DNA from: Carposina sasakii
Lineage: Eukaryota > Arthropoda > Insecta > Lepidoptera > Carposinidae
Assembly: GCA_014607495.2 (NCBI GenBank)
Contig: CP053153.1
Coordinates: 4,774,001 to 4,838,000 of the forward strand
Length of the DNA stretch: 64,000 nt
Direction of reading: 5' to 3'
A program made the translations under genes and the position numbers. Below, in pieces: positions 49,701 to 61,286 of the stretch (its first letter is position 1; each line of letters begins with the position of its first letter). Under the pieces are notes generated by a model, which saw nothing but the letters and a program-made list of their open reading frames with translations, did no database searches and was not told the origin of the DNA.

Positions 49701-52700
49701 TCTTGTGTAGAGGCTTGGGAGTTATAATAGCCCTAATTTTTTTTTCTGGGTCTCTTACCGCACCCCTTTAGGCCTGCAGCGCCCATAAGGGGGTGTAATC
49801 GCCCACTTTGGGAAAGGCTGCTCTAGATCGTGGCTAGGTGATATTTGACTACTACATACCCGTCGTAAACGGTGGCAAATAAAAAACACCCTGTTTACAT
49901 AATATAGTCTACCGTCACACTTAAACCTAAACTAAACTAAACTTTCTCCTTTAGCCATTTACGTTAAGAACATAAAGGGACAGAGACCTGACTAAGGTTA
50001 TGTTTACGATTAAGTGTGATGGTCAGATCTTGCTACACTTACCAATGATCTTCTTGCCATCAGTAGCGAGTCGTTCCCTCTGCAGGGTCAGCAGCAAGTT
50101 CTTCCCGGGTTCGGTCTCCGTCACCGTCAGAATCCCGTCGCCTTCCAACTCTAGCAGGCGCATCAGAACGAAACGAGCCCGCGCGTGCGCCTGAAAAACA
50201 TTCATGGTTTCTTCGAATAGTTCCTTTGAATGATGGCGCTAGTTGATATTCAAACGTAGGAGTTATTCCATGAAACTGACTCCACATTACTGGGCAGTAA
50301 ATAATGCCTCGTTTGGAATGAGACAGTCTAGTAGGCGTCACTGAGGTAATATCGCACAATAGTGGCGCCAACTAGTGTTAGTTTTCTAAACATAGCTGTC
50401 AAAAGTTTCTATAGATAAATACACACTCGTGATAACTTTTAATACCTTAAAAGCATATAACCGTACTGTTAAAATAGTAACAAGCATGCCGCAGTGTCAG
50501 CTCTTATCATCTGTAAAAAAATCTGAAATCATTTTACTAAAGACAATGGCTGTATGTATGCCTTTCCTTCGAGATAAACTAAATGAAAAATAAACCTCTC
50601 AGTGCAGTGCACCACGCCCCTGGGAGCTAAATCACTCGCGGCGGCGTCTATTTCAGTCCAGTACACTATATAGAGCTCAGTACTATGCAATAAATAAGGC
50701 ACTAGTGATATCGACCTTTAGAACAAGACTGTATATCGAGCGAAGATGCCAAGAGTAATTTATGTCACATGAAGCGCTAACAGGCTAATATAATATTAGA
50801 AGCTGTTAAAAAAAAATTAGACTAATAATTTGATTAAACACCTCTACATCTAAACGTGTTTCATAAATAGGTACTGTCAATAAAAGATAAATATTGCATA
50901 AGAGTAGAAAAGAGACCCTTTGTGTCTTCCTACATCATGGGTTTTCTCTGGCAATGAGGGATTTTCTGACAAGTTAAAAATAACTGTCAAAAATAGATGG
51001 CGTGAGCGAATCTCCTACCCTAATCCCCACAGCTCGAAGGATACTGTAATAGTCCGTTGATGTCTTTTGAGATTCGCTCACGCCATCTATCCATGTGATT
51101 TGTACACTTTTTTTTACTTTTAAGAGTTGTCAGAAAATCCCTCATTTGATGAGATATACAAAAAAATAGTAGTCACCTGTAACCAAGTCTTGGTAGAGGG
51201 CTGGTACATTTCCGTGGCCTTGGCGACGCCGTTCCAGAGCAAACTGAGCCAGTTCACGTAGGTCACATCCTCCGCCTCCTTGCCTTCGTAGCCGAATATC
51301 CTGAACACAATCAACACTATTCATATATGTACCTATACATTTAGGGCATGCTTATATCTTTATAGATTGCGGTTTTTTTAAATAGAGTGATTTAAGAGGA
51401 AGGTTATAATAATATGTACTAGGTACTCGCCCCGCTAGGTATGCCCTCTTTAACAATCTCTGTCTACGGTAAAAAGGCGTGATATTTAGTCGGTTCTTTA
51501 TATTGATAGAACACATAGAAAAAAAATAATGTGAATATTTTTTATTAATAATCTGCTATAATATACGATTGACTCGCAAAGAGGACAATCACATATTACA
51601 ACTTGCTTCAAAGTTAAAACTCACGAAGAGGTTCGTGTCGCTCAAGAGGTACAATGAAACCTCTAGTGTCTGACAAGAAAAGAAACGGCAGCTGTAGGAC
51701 TGTCAAGGCCGTATTGCAAGAAATCCGCAAACAGAAACTGATAACCAGAAGTACCATAAAAAAAGTACTCAATGAAGACCTGGGCTTCTGAACGCGCGTC
51801 TGATATATCTTTCAAACTACGCAACAGATTTTAATGCGGTTTTTTTAAATAGAGTGATTTAAGAGGAAGGTTATAATAATATGTATGGCTTTAGGCAGGA
51901 CTCGCCAGCCGCTTCGCACTAATAAAGCATTAAGTGCTATGCCCTCTGGATTACAAAATTTGCAGGAATTGGAGAAGGGTTCTAAACCTCACAAAAATTT
52001 GAAGCCTAAAGTCATTGATTAAAGCGTGATCATGAATATGGTCTGTCTACTGGCCCGAAGATTGAAGGCTTGTGTGAAAAATTCCATTTTGAATAAATTT
52101 TGTGTTTAATGGCTAATTAAATTACCTTTTTTTAAAAAAAAAACTTTTTTTGAAAAAGGCAATTTTGTTTGTGATATTATGTATGTATATATTAAATTTC
52201 TGTTTACTTCAAAATCTCAGGTTGAAGCGACAGATACAGGCCCACGGCTTCAGCCCTGCATTCTTCAAACGCGGACCCTAAAGTTGTGAACTTGCTGTCA
52301 TAAGTCTCGCCGTCGGTATACCAGGATTCTATTTCTTTTCCTGTAAGAAAAAATTATATGTAGATACAGCCTACTGTATCTTAACTTACCTATAAGTAAA
52401 TTTTTGCATAAATGTGAAGTAATCTCAACTATACCCTCAAAATTGGTCAGAAGTGGCACCATGTGAGTCTATCGGCCCTTGGTGCTCTGCCTACCCCGTA
52501 AGGGATAAAGGCGTGATCCTCTAATATGCATGTATGTAAAAGAAAGCATTTTATTATTTGGAAATTATAAAATTATTAATAAAGAAATGGAAAAAATTCT
52601 TCACCCGAGTGGCAATCGAACCCACGACCTCTGCATTCCGTGCCAGCGCTCTTACCACTAAGCTATTTGGAAATTCATATTATTTATCGTCGAAAATCAT

Positions 52701-55700
52701 CACAATCTCTTTTAACATTTACGGCCAATTTTCCAATGGTCAAATAGCCTAACTAACCTAACTTTGTGAACAATTTGATGTAGTTTTTCTCTAAAACTTG
52801 ATCAAAATAGAGACAGCATCAACTTTATCCTTCGTATAGGCGATCTGACCATCGAAAAATTCGGCCCTTAGTACAAATAACAAGCACCAACCAGTAAGGG
52901 GGTTCTTGACGGTATCCTTGTTAAAGTTGAATGTGCCGTCAGCATTCTGTCGCAGCAGCTTGCCACTGCCATGACCTAGCAGCTCATGCAGACCCACTTG
53001 CACCTGAAAGGTTCGTCTTGTCTCACAAATCCATCTAGGTATCATCATCATCATCAGCCTATTGCAGTCCACTGCTGGATGTAGGCCTCCTCCAGGGCAC
53101 GCCACAAGACTGCCACAGGGGGGTATTTGCCCATAGTCACCACGTTGGGCAGGCGGGTAGGTGACCGCAGTTTGTATTTTGGACTATGTTGTCAACACTG
53201 GAATACATCTCCCGGAAACCCTTAATCGCCTCGTACGATACCCACGGGCAGACATGGGGTGGTACGAATTCTACTCTGCCGGCACCACGCGGCCATCTAA
53301 GTATAGGCAGTCACAAATAGGTGTTCATAGTATTCTTACAAGAAATAGGTCATAATATTCTCACAACAAACAGGTATCGTTTTTACGCAACAAATTGGTA
53401 TAATAGCTATTTACGCAACATAGGTATAATATTCTCTTTTTTCAACTTGGTTTGAAACCCGTTTTTTGGAAAAACTTAAAACCAATCCATCTACATTAGT
53501 GGTGTTCAAAAAAGCTATATTCTCGGAACGCGTGAAAGTGATATGCTACATGCAAATAGCGCGCTATTTTTTCCGTGACGTTATAACGTTACGAGTTGCG
53601 CGCAAATCACAAGTCACGAATGAATGACTGAACGAATACGCTATATTCCTATCGCGCCAATGACAAGTCGCGAAAACGCTATATTCTATTTGACGCGATT
53701 TCATATAGCTGTTGGTAGTCCGGCGCCGGCCGTCACACGCTATGCATATGTGCGTGTCGAAGGCGCGATGAGTCATGCGTACGCGACACGTGAAGCGCGC
53801 ATATCGTTATAGCGTTTAGCTTGGAACGAGTCAATTAAATCATTGGCTATTGCGCTACGAACAAATAGCATGTTATTTTTAAAAGCTATACTTTATATTA
53901 GCTACCACTAATCTACATGCACGACATACGCCTCGTCAGCGTAAGGAATGGAAATTAACATTTACACATGGGTAATCTTAGTGGGGCAGCTGGTAGGGGA
54001 TAAAATTCAGTTCAATAAATACAATAGATCTCAGAGAATCAACTCCACTCACCTCAAATGCAGCAACCCTGTATTTCTCGAGCAGTTTCTTGTCAGTCTC
54101 GTTGAGGAACGGAATGATCGGCTCCTTATACGCGGCAGGGATCACGTTACCAAGAGACACGTTCTTGAAGCCCTCATTCTGGCGGATCTCGTCATCTAGA
54201 AAATGAGGTACCATCGAATTTTTATTAAAAAACATACTTAGTTTTTTTACCTGTAGTGATTCTCAAAGCAGGCCAAAGGCCACCACACCCTTAAACCAGC
54301 ACCTCACATTTTTTCGTTAATTCAATTTAATCGAATCTTGGACTCTTCTTGAGTCTATTGCAGTCCACTGCTGGACATAGGCCTCCCCCAGGGCACGCCA
54401 CAAGGCAACTGCCATAGGGGGGTTTTGCCCATAGTCACCACGCTAGGCAGGCGGGTTGGTGACCGCAGCGTGATTTTCGGACTATGTTGTTAATACTGGA
54501 GGCGCTGCTGCCCACCTCCCGGAAACCCTTAATCGCCTCGTAAGATACCCACGGGCAGACATGGGGTGGTACAAACTCTACTCTGCCGGGACCACGCGGC
54601 TAATCAGCTAATCTTAGACTAATATCTCAAAATTAGATTTATGCCTTTAAGCATGAAGGAAGGCAATTGACACTATTTATTTTGTCCTACATCTTTTACA
54701 AAAGGATAAGTAGCTTACACTTTTACAACAACTACCTATTATAAAATTATTAAGTAAAAATAGCTTGTGAAATACATACATTACATCATGGGAATCGAAC
54801 CCACGACCTTGCATATCCCTTACGGGGTAGCGCTCTCACCACTGAGCCACCAAGGGTCAATTACTTGGATTACAATTAGAACCACCTACTTTTGGTTACT
54901 TCTGACCAACTTTCTTGAGGGTACACTCTCTGTTCTTGTACAAGCTTGTGAACATTGTAACTTTTTTTTACAATTAGCCAGGCAAACATTTGACCGCCAT
55001 CGTGCCTGATGTCAAGCAAGATGCGTCCTAGGGTGGTACATGTTTGCCTAGAAAGTGCCTATTCACTCTAGCTTTGAAGAGACCAATGTTGTAGTGCTCG
55101 GGAAATACATTGACTCCTTAGATTTGACGTTTGGTGCGAATGGGATATGAGGATGATACGCTAGTCTGCGCCTAGCAGGGGCTGATCGAAGTTCCCAATC
55201 ACACTCTCCTAAGTGTATCCTGTAAAACACTAGCAATTTTACGGCGATATATCGGCAGGAAGTGCATTCCACTCCTTAGCCATTCGCATTACAAACAAAT
55301 TAGCATAACGTTGGGTGCGGATGGGTACAAAAGTACTTACAATTAGGAATGTTAATGCCAGCAGGTATGCCACTGCCTGAGAAAGTAAGAACATCCAGAC
55401 TCGTGAAATCAGGTCTGAGGAAGCTATCCTTCTCCAGATCTTTACCCCAGGGCAGCAGTTTAATGAACTTCTCGGCTCCATCAACCAAAGACCCAAATTT
55501 CTTGGACATTTCTTTGTTGACCATGGCAACGAAACCTTCAAATTCGCCACGCTGTCCACTAGGGTCTCTATATGTTTCTATGAAGCCCTGGTACCTGAGG
55601 ATAACAAATAACATATTAGGTACATAGTTAGTTAGGTACATGTAAAAACTTTTGCAAAATGTGGTTTATCTGTTAAAACCAAAAAAATTCAATCAACATT

Positions 55701-58700
55701 GTGGATTAATATCCTGTAGAAAAATGGATATTGAGCTTTCATGTAATATCAAATCAGATTTTGTTTTATAATAATAATAATAATATTTATTTCAGACACA
55801 TGATCCATACAATATAATAGATAATTAAGTTAGATAAGTTTCAGATAAGTATTTTTTAGACAAAGTAAAATTATCACAAAAATATTTAATAGCCAGTATT
55901 CCTTACGTTTCAATAATAGGTCCCTTATCCTTAATCCAATATCTGCTCCCTTCTTTATGCTCGCTCAAGTCACCTTCATTAAAACTGTTGATGTAATGTT
56001 TGAGCATGTTCCTCTCATTGTCGTTAGCCGCATATTCTTTCGCCTTGGCGAGATTTGACGAGGCTAACGCGAGGAGTGCAGAATAGTCCCCCCTGGTGAC
56101 GCGGAAATAAGCATTCTTGTACTTTTCTCTCTCCATTGTGATTGGAGGCTTGGGAGTAGATTCTACACTTGCCAGGTGGATTGTATAGAGAGGTACTGAA
56201 ACAAGTTAATTACTATTATATGCTGAGTAAAGTTGAAAGATAAGTAATATATTTTTAAATTTATTAATACATAATTTTAGAATAGTCCATTAAATAAATA
56301 AATAAATAATAAATAAATTTCCACACACTACACAAAACATTAACCTAGTCCCACATTAAGATCCCTAAGGTCTTGTGTCGTGGGTACTAAGCAACTGTAT
56401 ATAAATACATAGATAGATTGTGTGTATATAAGAAAAACTAATAGAAAACTGTTGGAAAAAATGTTCAAAAGCAAATGTATTCCACTTACAGCCATCGTCA
56501 GCAGTAGTTTTAAAAGTCCTACATATGTATGCCTCAATACGCTTATTCTTCAACCAGTCATTTACTAAATTAGAATCATCCACTGTGACATTGCTAGAGA
56601 AGTATGTGGTGACCCCCTAAAATATTAACATTAAATTATAGTAATTTCAGAAATAAAGGAAACAAATTGAACTAATAACATAACAATATAATCTTTCTCA
56701 AAAGTCTAATGTATTTTCAATAATCATCTATTAACTGTGGAGCTATATGAAGGTGTGTATGCAAAGTACTGTATCTATGCAGCCACACACAGTGTCACCA
56801 TGTGTAATCAATAATGGCTCTACACACAATGCCAACCATTGTGAATCTGCCCTTATGTTACAAAACAATGAATAAAACATAGTAATAAAGTTTTCTCACC
56901 TTATCTGCCAAGCCCAGACTAGTTAATCTCGGTGCCAGGCTATAAATAGCTTTCTGTGTATTTACCCATAACTTAGTGATAGTAGCATTATCATCTTTAT
57001 ATGCTTTAGAAGATTTCACAACTTTTTCAAAACTTTCTGAAGACAAATTTGGAATGAATTTTGTATCACCAAAACCTTTATAGTTCCCACTATTGGCAAA
57101 CAATGCTCCAGCATACACCAAAAATGCCTGAAAAGGAAACCACAAAAAATAATAGAAATTAGATAATTAAAAATTGGGACACTGATATCTAACCACATCA
57201 TAGAACAATAGGAAGTTCAATTTTTTTATCTTATTTACTGTCAAAATTTTGGTTATGTCAATAGATAGATAGTAAGTACCTAGTCTGTTAAGATTGTTAA
57301 GTATTAATATTTTGTTTAAATGCCTGGTGAATAGCATAAGTCAAAATAAGAATTGCATCAAGTAAGTAAGTTAAGTCCTATAATGTACTCATATTAAATA
57401 TGTTAAAGTGCTATGGATTTTGGTAAATAAATTTAAAAAACCTAGATATTTAATTATTAGCAATGTTATATTTTTGGAGTGTTTCTTTTTTTTTGCAAGG
57501 TTCTTTTAACATTGTACCTTAAGGATTCTGCATTCTTTATATGTAACTGACTTTCCATATTTTTGTCAGTATTATTGAGAATTATAGTTACTAGTGGACG
57601 ACACCGGCTACTCTGTCCGTGTGGACTGCCAAGCAAAATGCCTAAATGATCTGGGATAAGAATATTTTTCCTAGATAAAAAGGCTATGATGTTAAAACCT
57701 CTTTCTGTCACTTGTGTGCTGGTTTTATATATTTTCAAAATGTATTTTTTTAATGAGATGTTGTTTGTTTTTGTGTTGATTTGTCACTTGCTTAAAAATG
57801 TCTGTGAGCCATTTACTTTAAAAAAATAAATAGTTTCATTTACTATTTATTTTACATTTACAATAATATGGTTTAATGTTATTCTCTGTACCAACATATG
57901 ACCCTTCACAGGCTCTAGACTACCTGTGTACCAAATTTTATTTAAATTGGTTCAGTAGTTATTTATTTACAATATATACAATATAAGTAAGGATTTTATG
58001 TAATAAACAAAGCTGAATAATAATTAATAACCTACCTGGAAGTCATCTTCACTGACTCCTGCTTCCAGGGCAGAATTCTTCAGCTCCTGTAGAGGTTCAC
58101 CCAAAAAAATTCTATGCAAAAGGGAGAATATCTTGGGAGACTCTGGGCTGGTCTGAATTAACACTATAAGACCACCATTCCATGCCGCCTGAAAAATCAT
58201 AGGTACATTTTAATATAAATATATTGTTAAGGTGTTGCAAAAGGTTGAAGAGCTTTTAATTATTATAACTTTATTCCTCAATATCATTTTTGCGACACAC
58301 CAACCAATTAAAATAAGGTAGTTGTACTATTTGCAAGAAACAAAATTACCTGACTCAAGTAATGAGCATACAATTTCTCCTGGTTTGTCAGATTATTGAA
58401 TGCTTGTGAGCTATCCAGCTCCACAAAACGCTGATTATTGGGAAGCAAAAAATTGGACTTGTCAACAGACATTTCTGAAAAATAAGAAAGAAACTGAACA
58501 TTATTATACTCAAGATAAAAAATACATTGTTTATAGGAAGTTCGTTGATACTACAAATGTACTGACCGTTGACTAATCGAACCGGCTGTACTGGCTTAGA
58601 TTGGAGATCTCCTGATACTGATGAGTATGGATATTTACTAACAAGTGAATCAGCAAAAATGCGCCGGCATTTTATAACATTCAGAATAGACAGAGACCGC

Positions 58701-58705
58701 AACAT
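46740..58705 (-). CDS. DPP3: Dipeptidyl peptidase III (M49 zinc metallopeptidase), 14 coding exons
   Basis: Exons in transcript order: 58705-58567, 58474-58350, 58188-58036, 57127-56900, 56616-56490, 56195-55907, 55594-55341, 54195-54053, 53003-52892, 52340-52208, 51300-51177, 50190-50043, 49271-49098, 46909-46740. All junctions are GT/AG and in phase; 2,319 nt give 772 residues and TAG. It removes dipeptides from the N-terminus of short peptides; in insects a role in degrading neuropeptides such as proctolin is known. Zinc site seen: HELLGH (His492, Glu493, His497) and EECRAE (Glu550), all intact. Other family landmarks: [95 protein letters not shown]. Human DPP3 has 737 residues. The first 47 residues are an Arg/Ser-rich extension without acids at the start ([15 protein letters not shown]), which resembles a mitochondrial presequence; Met48 gives a 725-residue cytosolic form. 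Confidence 0.95.
47179..47258 (+). pseudogene. THAP-type zinc-finger first exon of P-like element copy A
   Basis: ATG at 47179 opens [20 protein letters not shown], then DGITFHR to a consensus donor GTAAGT at 47259 (phase 2). The Cys-x4-Cys spacing and the closing ITFH match the N-terminal half of THAP (C2CH) domains, where FP normally follows. A TATA-like TATATAA lies about 130 bp upstream (near 47050). No second exon with the remaining Cys and His was found before the right terminus, so it cannot make a whole THAP domain here. Confidence 0.65.
47595..47945. repeat. Tandem array inside P-like copy A, about 105-bp unit
   Basis: AAAATCGATATTTGAC recurs at 47595, 47698, 47805 and 47913, with TGGCCGCCATTTTGAAC in each of the first three units. 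About 3.3 copies. Confidence 0.75.
49598..49820. mobile_element. hAT-like MITE with internal perfect hairpin
   Basis: Starts CAGGGGTTCCCAAACTTATT and ends CCCACTTTGGGAAAGGCTG, like 23467-23651. It carries an extra hairpin TATAACTCCCAAGCCTCT / AGAGGCTTGGGAGTTATA at about 49687-49727. DPP3 intron. Confidence 0.55.
49911..50023. mobile_element. Small MITE, 113 bp
   Basis: Ends ACCGTCACACTTAA and TTAAGTGTGATGGT, inverted. It lies 20 bp from the donor of DPP3 exon 12. Confidence 0.55.
50954..51145. mobile_element. Foldback element with two nested inverted repeats
   Basis: Outer pair ATGAGGGATTTTCTGACAA (and its reverse) at both ends; inner perfect 22-bp pair starting ATAGATGGCGTGAGCGAAT at 50993 and 51090. 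It lies 32 bp from the donor of DPP3 exon 11. Confidence 0.65.
51369..51884. repeat. 50-bp direct repeat flanking a transposase-like fragment
   Basis: GCGGTTTTTTTAAATAGAGT... to ...GGTTATAATAATATGTA occurs at about 51369-51418 and 51836-51884. Between them, about 51684-51790 reads [20 protein letters not shown] and [13 protein letters not shown], resembling the helix-turn-helix end of Tc1-like transposases; frames are broken. DPP3 intron 51301-52207. Confidence 0.35.
52208..53003 (-). other. DPP3: DPP3 catalytic exons 9-10 (HELLGH and EECRAE)
   Basis: The exon at 53003-52892 carries [15 protein letters not shown], the HExxxH motif peculiar to M49 peptidases (one residue longer than HExxH). 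The exon at 52340-52208 carries [15 protein letters not shown], supplying the third zinc ligand. Between them the sequence reads [11 protein letters not shown]: at the place where human DPP3 has ETGE, which binds KEAP1, this protein has LTGK (residues 522-525). The donor after 52892 is GTTGGT, weaker than the others. Confidence 0.9.
52420..52680 (-). mobile_element. tRNA-derived SINE pieces
   Basis: On the - strand a tRNA-like head (TAGCTTAGTGGTAAGAGCGC and GTGGGTTCGATTGCC) lies at about 52680-52605, and a separate tail piece (CCTACCCCGTAAGGGATAAAG on +) at 52485-52515. Not a functional tRNA: the acceptor stem does not pair. Confidence 0.55.
53037..53305 (-). mobile_element. RTE-type LINE 3' end with ATC tail
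   Basis: (ATC)n then GCAGTCCACTGCTGGATGTAG and on to GGCACCACGCGGCC. It starts 34 bp from DPP3 exon 9. Near-identical layout to 54350-54605. Confidence 0.7.
53497..53910. mobile_element. hAT-superfamily MITE with target duplication, 414 bp
   Basis: Ends TAGTGGTG and ...ACCACTA, flanked on both sides by the 8-bp duplication ATCTACAT (53489-53496 and 53911-53918). Interior rich in CGCG motifs and GCTATATTC repeats. DPP3 intron. Confidence 0.75.
54350..54605 (-). mobile_element. RTE-type LINE 3' end
   Basis: GCAGTCCACTGCTGGACATAG to GGACCACGCGGC, sharing TCCCGGAAACCCTTAATCGC with the copy at 53.1 kb. Confidence 0.7.
54780..54870 (-). mobile_element. tRNA-derived SINE head
   Basis: On the - strand: TGGTGGCTCAGTGGTGAGAG (A box) and GTCGTGGGTTCGATTCCC (B box). 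The acceptor stem does not pair, so it is a SINE and not a tRNA gene. Confidence 0.55.
56325..56425 (-). mobile_element. SINE body fragment
   Basis: ACACAAAACATTAACCTAGT to AGCAACTGTATATAAATACA matches the SINE body at 30.1 and 32.9 kb. DPP3 intron. Confidence 0.55.
57591..57710 (-). mobile_element. Truncated Helitron 3' end
   Basis: CTAGTGGACGACACCGGCTA at the left edge with diverged interior (ATGATCTGGGATAAGAATAT). DPP3 intron 3. Confidence 0.5.
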
Positions 58706-58867
58706 TGATAAATAAATTATAACTGTAGATTATTTCTTATCAAGTACTTACTTTAAATTTCACTTGAAATAGTACCTAACGTATACCTATGTACGAAAAA
58801 TATTACTTTATTCAAATTAAAAAATAGTTTTGCTAAATACCTATATTTGAGGTTAGTTTTTTTTTGT

Positions 58868-60810
58868 TTAGTTTAGTTTATCCCGAAGGAAAGGCAAGGG
58901 GAACTAAGCTCATACAGCCATTGTTTTTAGTAAATGATTTCTGAATCGGATGATAATGATGATGATGAATGGAAACGTCGAAAAAATCCTCAAAAACAAT
59001 TGTAAAATTAGTAAAAATTAAAAATAATTTCAGAGACAACTTACATGAGTCCTGAAGTGAATAAAGTTTTACTCGGCTTACCTGGATATAAAACCATGCA
59101 TACGCACTAGATTCACATAACAAGTAAACAATATAATATAACTTATCTACCAGAAAACATTACTTTACGGACACATGCAAGCCATTTACAAATTAATTTT
59201 TATTTTCACAAGAATATTACATCCGCACTTTCCAGCTTTTCCCGCCAAACCGGTTAGTTTTTTTATTATTAATTAGTGTAACCCGAAGGAAAGGTAGGGG
59301 GAACTAAACCCATACAGCCATTGTCAGCTAAAGTTTTACTAAGCTTACCTGCATATAAAATCATGCACATAGCGAGCAGATAGTGTTTACCGAGAGCGAA
59401 TATTCAACCGAGGACATAATGTATTGAGCGGACATCGAAACCAGCGATCATGAAGAAAACTAACATAGCCGAATACACCCATGCGTAATCTATCTTCTAT
59501 CTATACTATCACTGTCTGTACATTATATTTATTTGATAATAGTATAATGATGGAATCATTCTATTGCATCAATGTTTTCAGGAATATATAACTTAACATA
59601 TAGGCTACTTTTTATCCCGGGAAAAATCCCATATTTTGTGTAGTGAGTCGCGGGCTTTCACTAGTCCAAAATATATTTCAACTTAAGGGCCACAACTTTA
59701 TTATGTAGATATGTGCTAGTAAATAACGGAAGAGTATCACGCAATAATTTCTACTTAGTTTGTGCATGCAATTTGGACCCTAAATTCTGTGGGCCCACTA
59801 TGGCCCAGTGGATGACACGACGGTACCAGACAACACTATGGATGGTTGAATGAGAATGAGATTCGGCGGGAAAAGCTGGAAGGGTGCAGGTGTAATTTTC
59901 TTGTGAAAATGAAAAATTATTTGTGAATGGCTTGCATGTGTCCGAAAAGTGATGTTTTCTGGTAGATAAGTTATATTTTGATTACTTGTGATGTGAATCT
60001 AGTGCGTGTGCATGGTTTTATATGCAGGTAAGCCGAGTAAAACTTTATCTGGATTACGATTTCTTCATGGGCGCATGTAAGTTGTTTCTGCAATAATTTT
60101 CCATTTTGACTAACTTTACACTTGTTCTTGAGGATTTTCCCGACGTTTCATCATCATCATTATCATCCATCATAAATTCAGAAATCATTTTACTAGACAA
60201 TGATTAGGCTGTATGGGCTTAGTTCCCCTTGCCTTTCCTTCGGGATAAACTAAATAAAATAATAATAAATGAATGAGAATGAACCAAATATTGAACTCAA
60301 ACAAAATACATAAAGAACAGGGATTGGTATCTCCTCTTAGGATGGATTCCAAGCTCTGAACAAGAAATTGAAACATGAAAAAATAACAGCCTCCCCGAGG
60401 GATTCGGCGGGAAAAGCTGGAAGGGTGCAGGTGTAATTTTCTTGTGAAAATCAAAAATTAATTGTAAATGCGCTTGCATGTGTCCGTAGAAGTGATGTTT
60501 TCTGGTAGATAAGTTATATTTTGCCCCACCAACACCCTTGTGATGTGAATCTAGTGCGTGTGCATGGTTTTATACGCAGGTAAGCCGAGTAAAACTTTAG
60601 CCGGATTACGATCTCTCCATGGGCGCATGTAAGTTATTTCTGCAATAATTTTTCATTTTGACTAACTTTACACTTGTTCATGAGGATTTTCTCGACGTTT
60701 CCATTCATCATCATCATTATCATCCATCATAAATTCAGAAATCATTTACTAAAGACAATGGCTGTATGGGCTTAGTTCCCCTTGCCTTTCCTTCGGGATA
60801 AACTAGACAA
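58868..60810. repeat. About 400-bp repeat in three copies, one inverted
   Basis: Copies: 58868-59245 (-), 59860-60245 (+), 60400-60810 (+), with a partial inverted copy at 59275-59365 and a fragment at 50520-50600. Shared landmarks are GGCGGGAAAAGCTGGAA, GTGATGTTTTCTGGTAGATA, TGCATGGTTTTATA.GCAGGTAAGCC and TTCCTTCGGGATAAACTA. No reading frame of note; class unknown. Confidence 0.7.
59500..59664 (+). mobile_element. Complete very short Helitron, 165 bp
   Basis: TCTATACTATCACTGTCTGT at the 5' end, GAGTCGCGGGCTTTCACTAG at the 3' end, with A and T flanks. Confidence 0.65.
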
Positions 60811-61221
60811 AAAAAAAAAATAATAACAGCCTCCCCCCCTTGTTTTCCCACAAGGGATCCCTTACACAGCAAAAAAATACCCTATAATGTAAGTAAAGAC
60901 GTTGAAAAAGGCATAAATATAATATTATCATGAAAAACTTGGATTCGCTCTGAAAATGTTTACATATTTAATAGAGTAATGAAATGTATTTAATGTAATT
61001 TGTATTATAAATAAAGTGTACATAATATAGTAAAACAAACCTACGCGGTAGCAAAAATTCTGTATTTTAAGGAATGTTCCATGTCTGCTATGTAATGGTG
61101 TCCCTGGGAAGCACATGACAATTTTGTCAAATCATGTCAAGTCGATTTGTTTGTAACAATCGCTTCGCATATTTGTGTGGACTAAATAAGATATTTTGGT
61201 GGTATTGATATAAATACAGTA

Positions 61222-61286
61222 GTGAAATGTATTGTTCGTGGTTGCAGAAGCGAGTGGCATCCAGGATCCAACTTATTATATCACTC
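61222..61286 (+). pseudogene. THAP-like zinc-finger exon fragment
   Basis: In one frame this reads VKCIVRGCRSEWHPGSNLLY, then HS up to a GTAAGT donor at 61287 (phase 2). The Cys-x4-Cys pair and the closing LYH at a phase-2 donor match the layout of the exon at 47179-47258. There is no in-frame ATG just upstream and no matching second exon was found; no terminal repeats were recognised around it. It may be a fragment of a THAP gene or of another P-like element. Confidence 0.4.

Noticed and set aside
54780..54870. tRNA gene on the - strand
   Set aside because: A and B boxes are present but the acceptor stem does not pair and the sequence recurs as a SINE.
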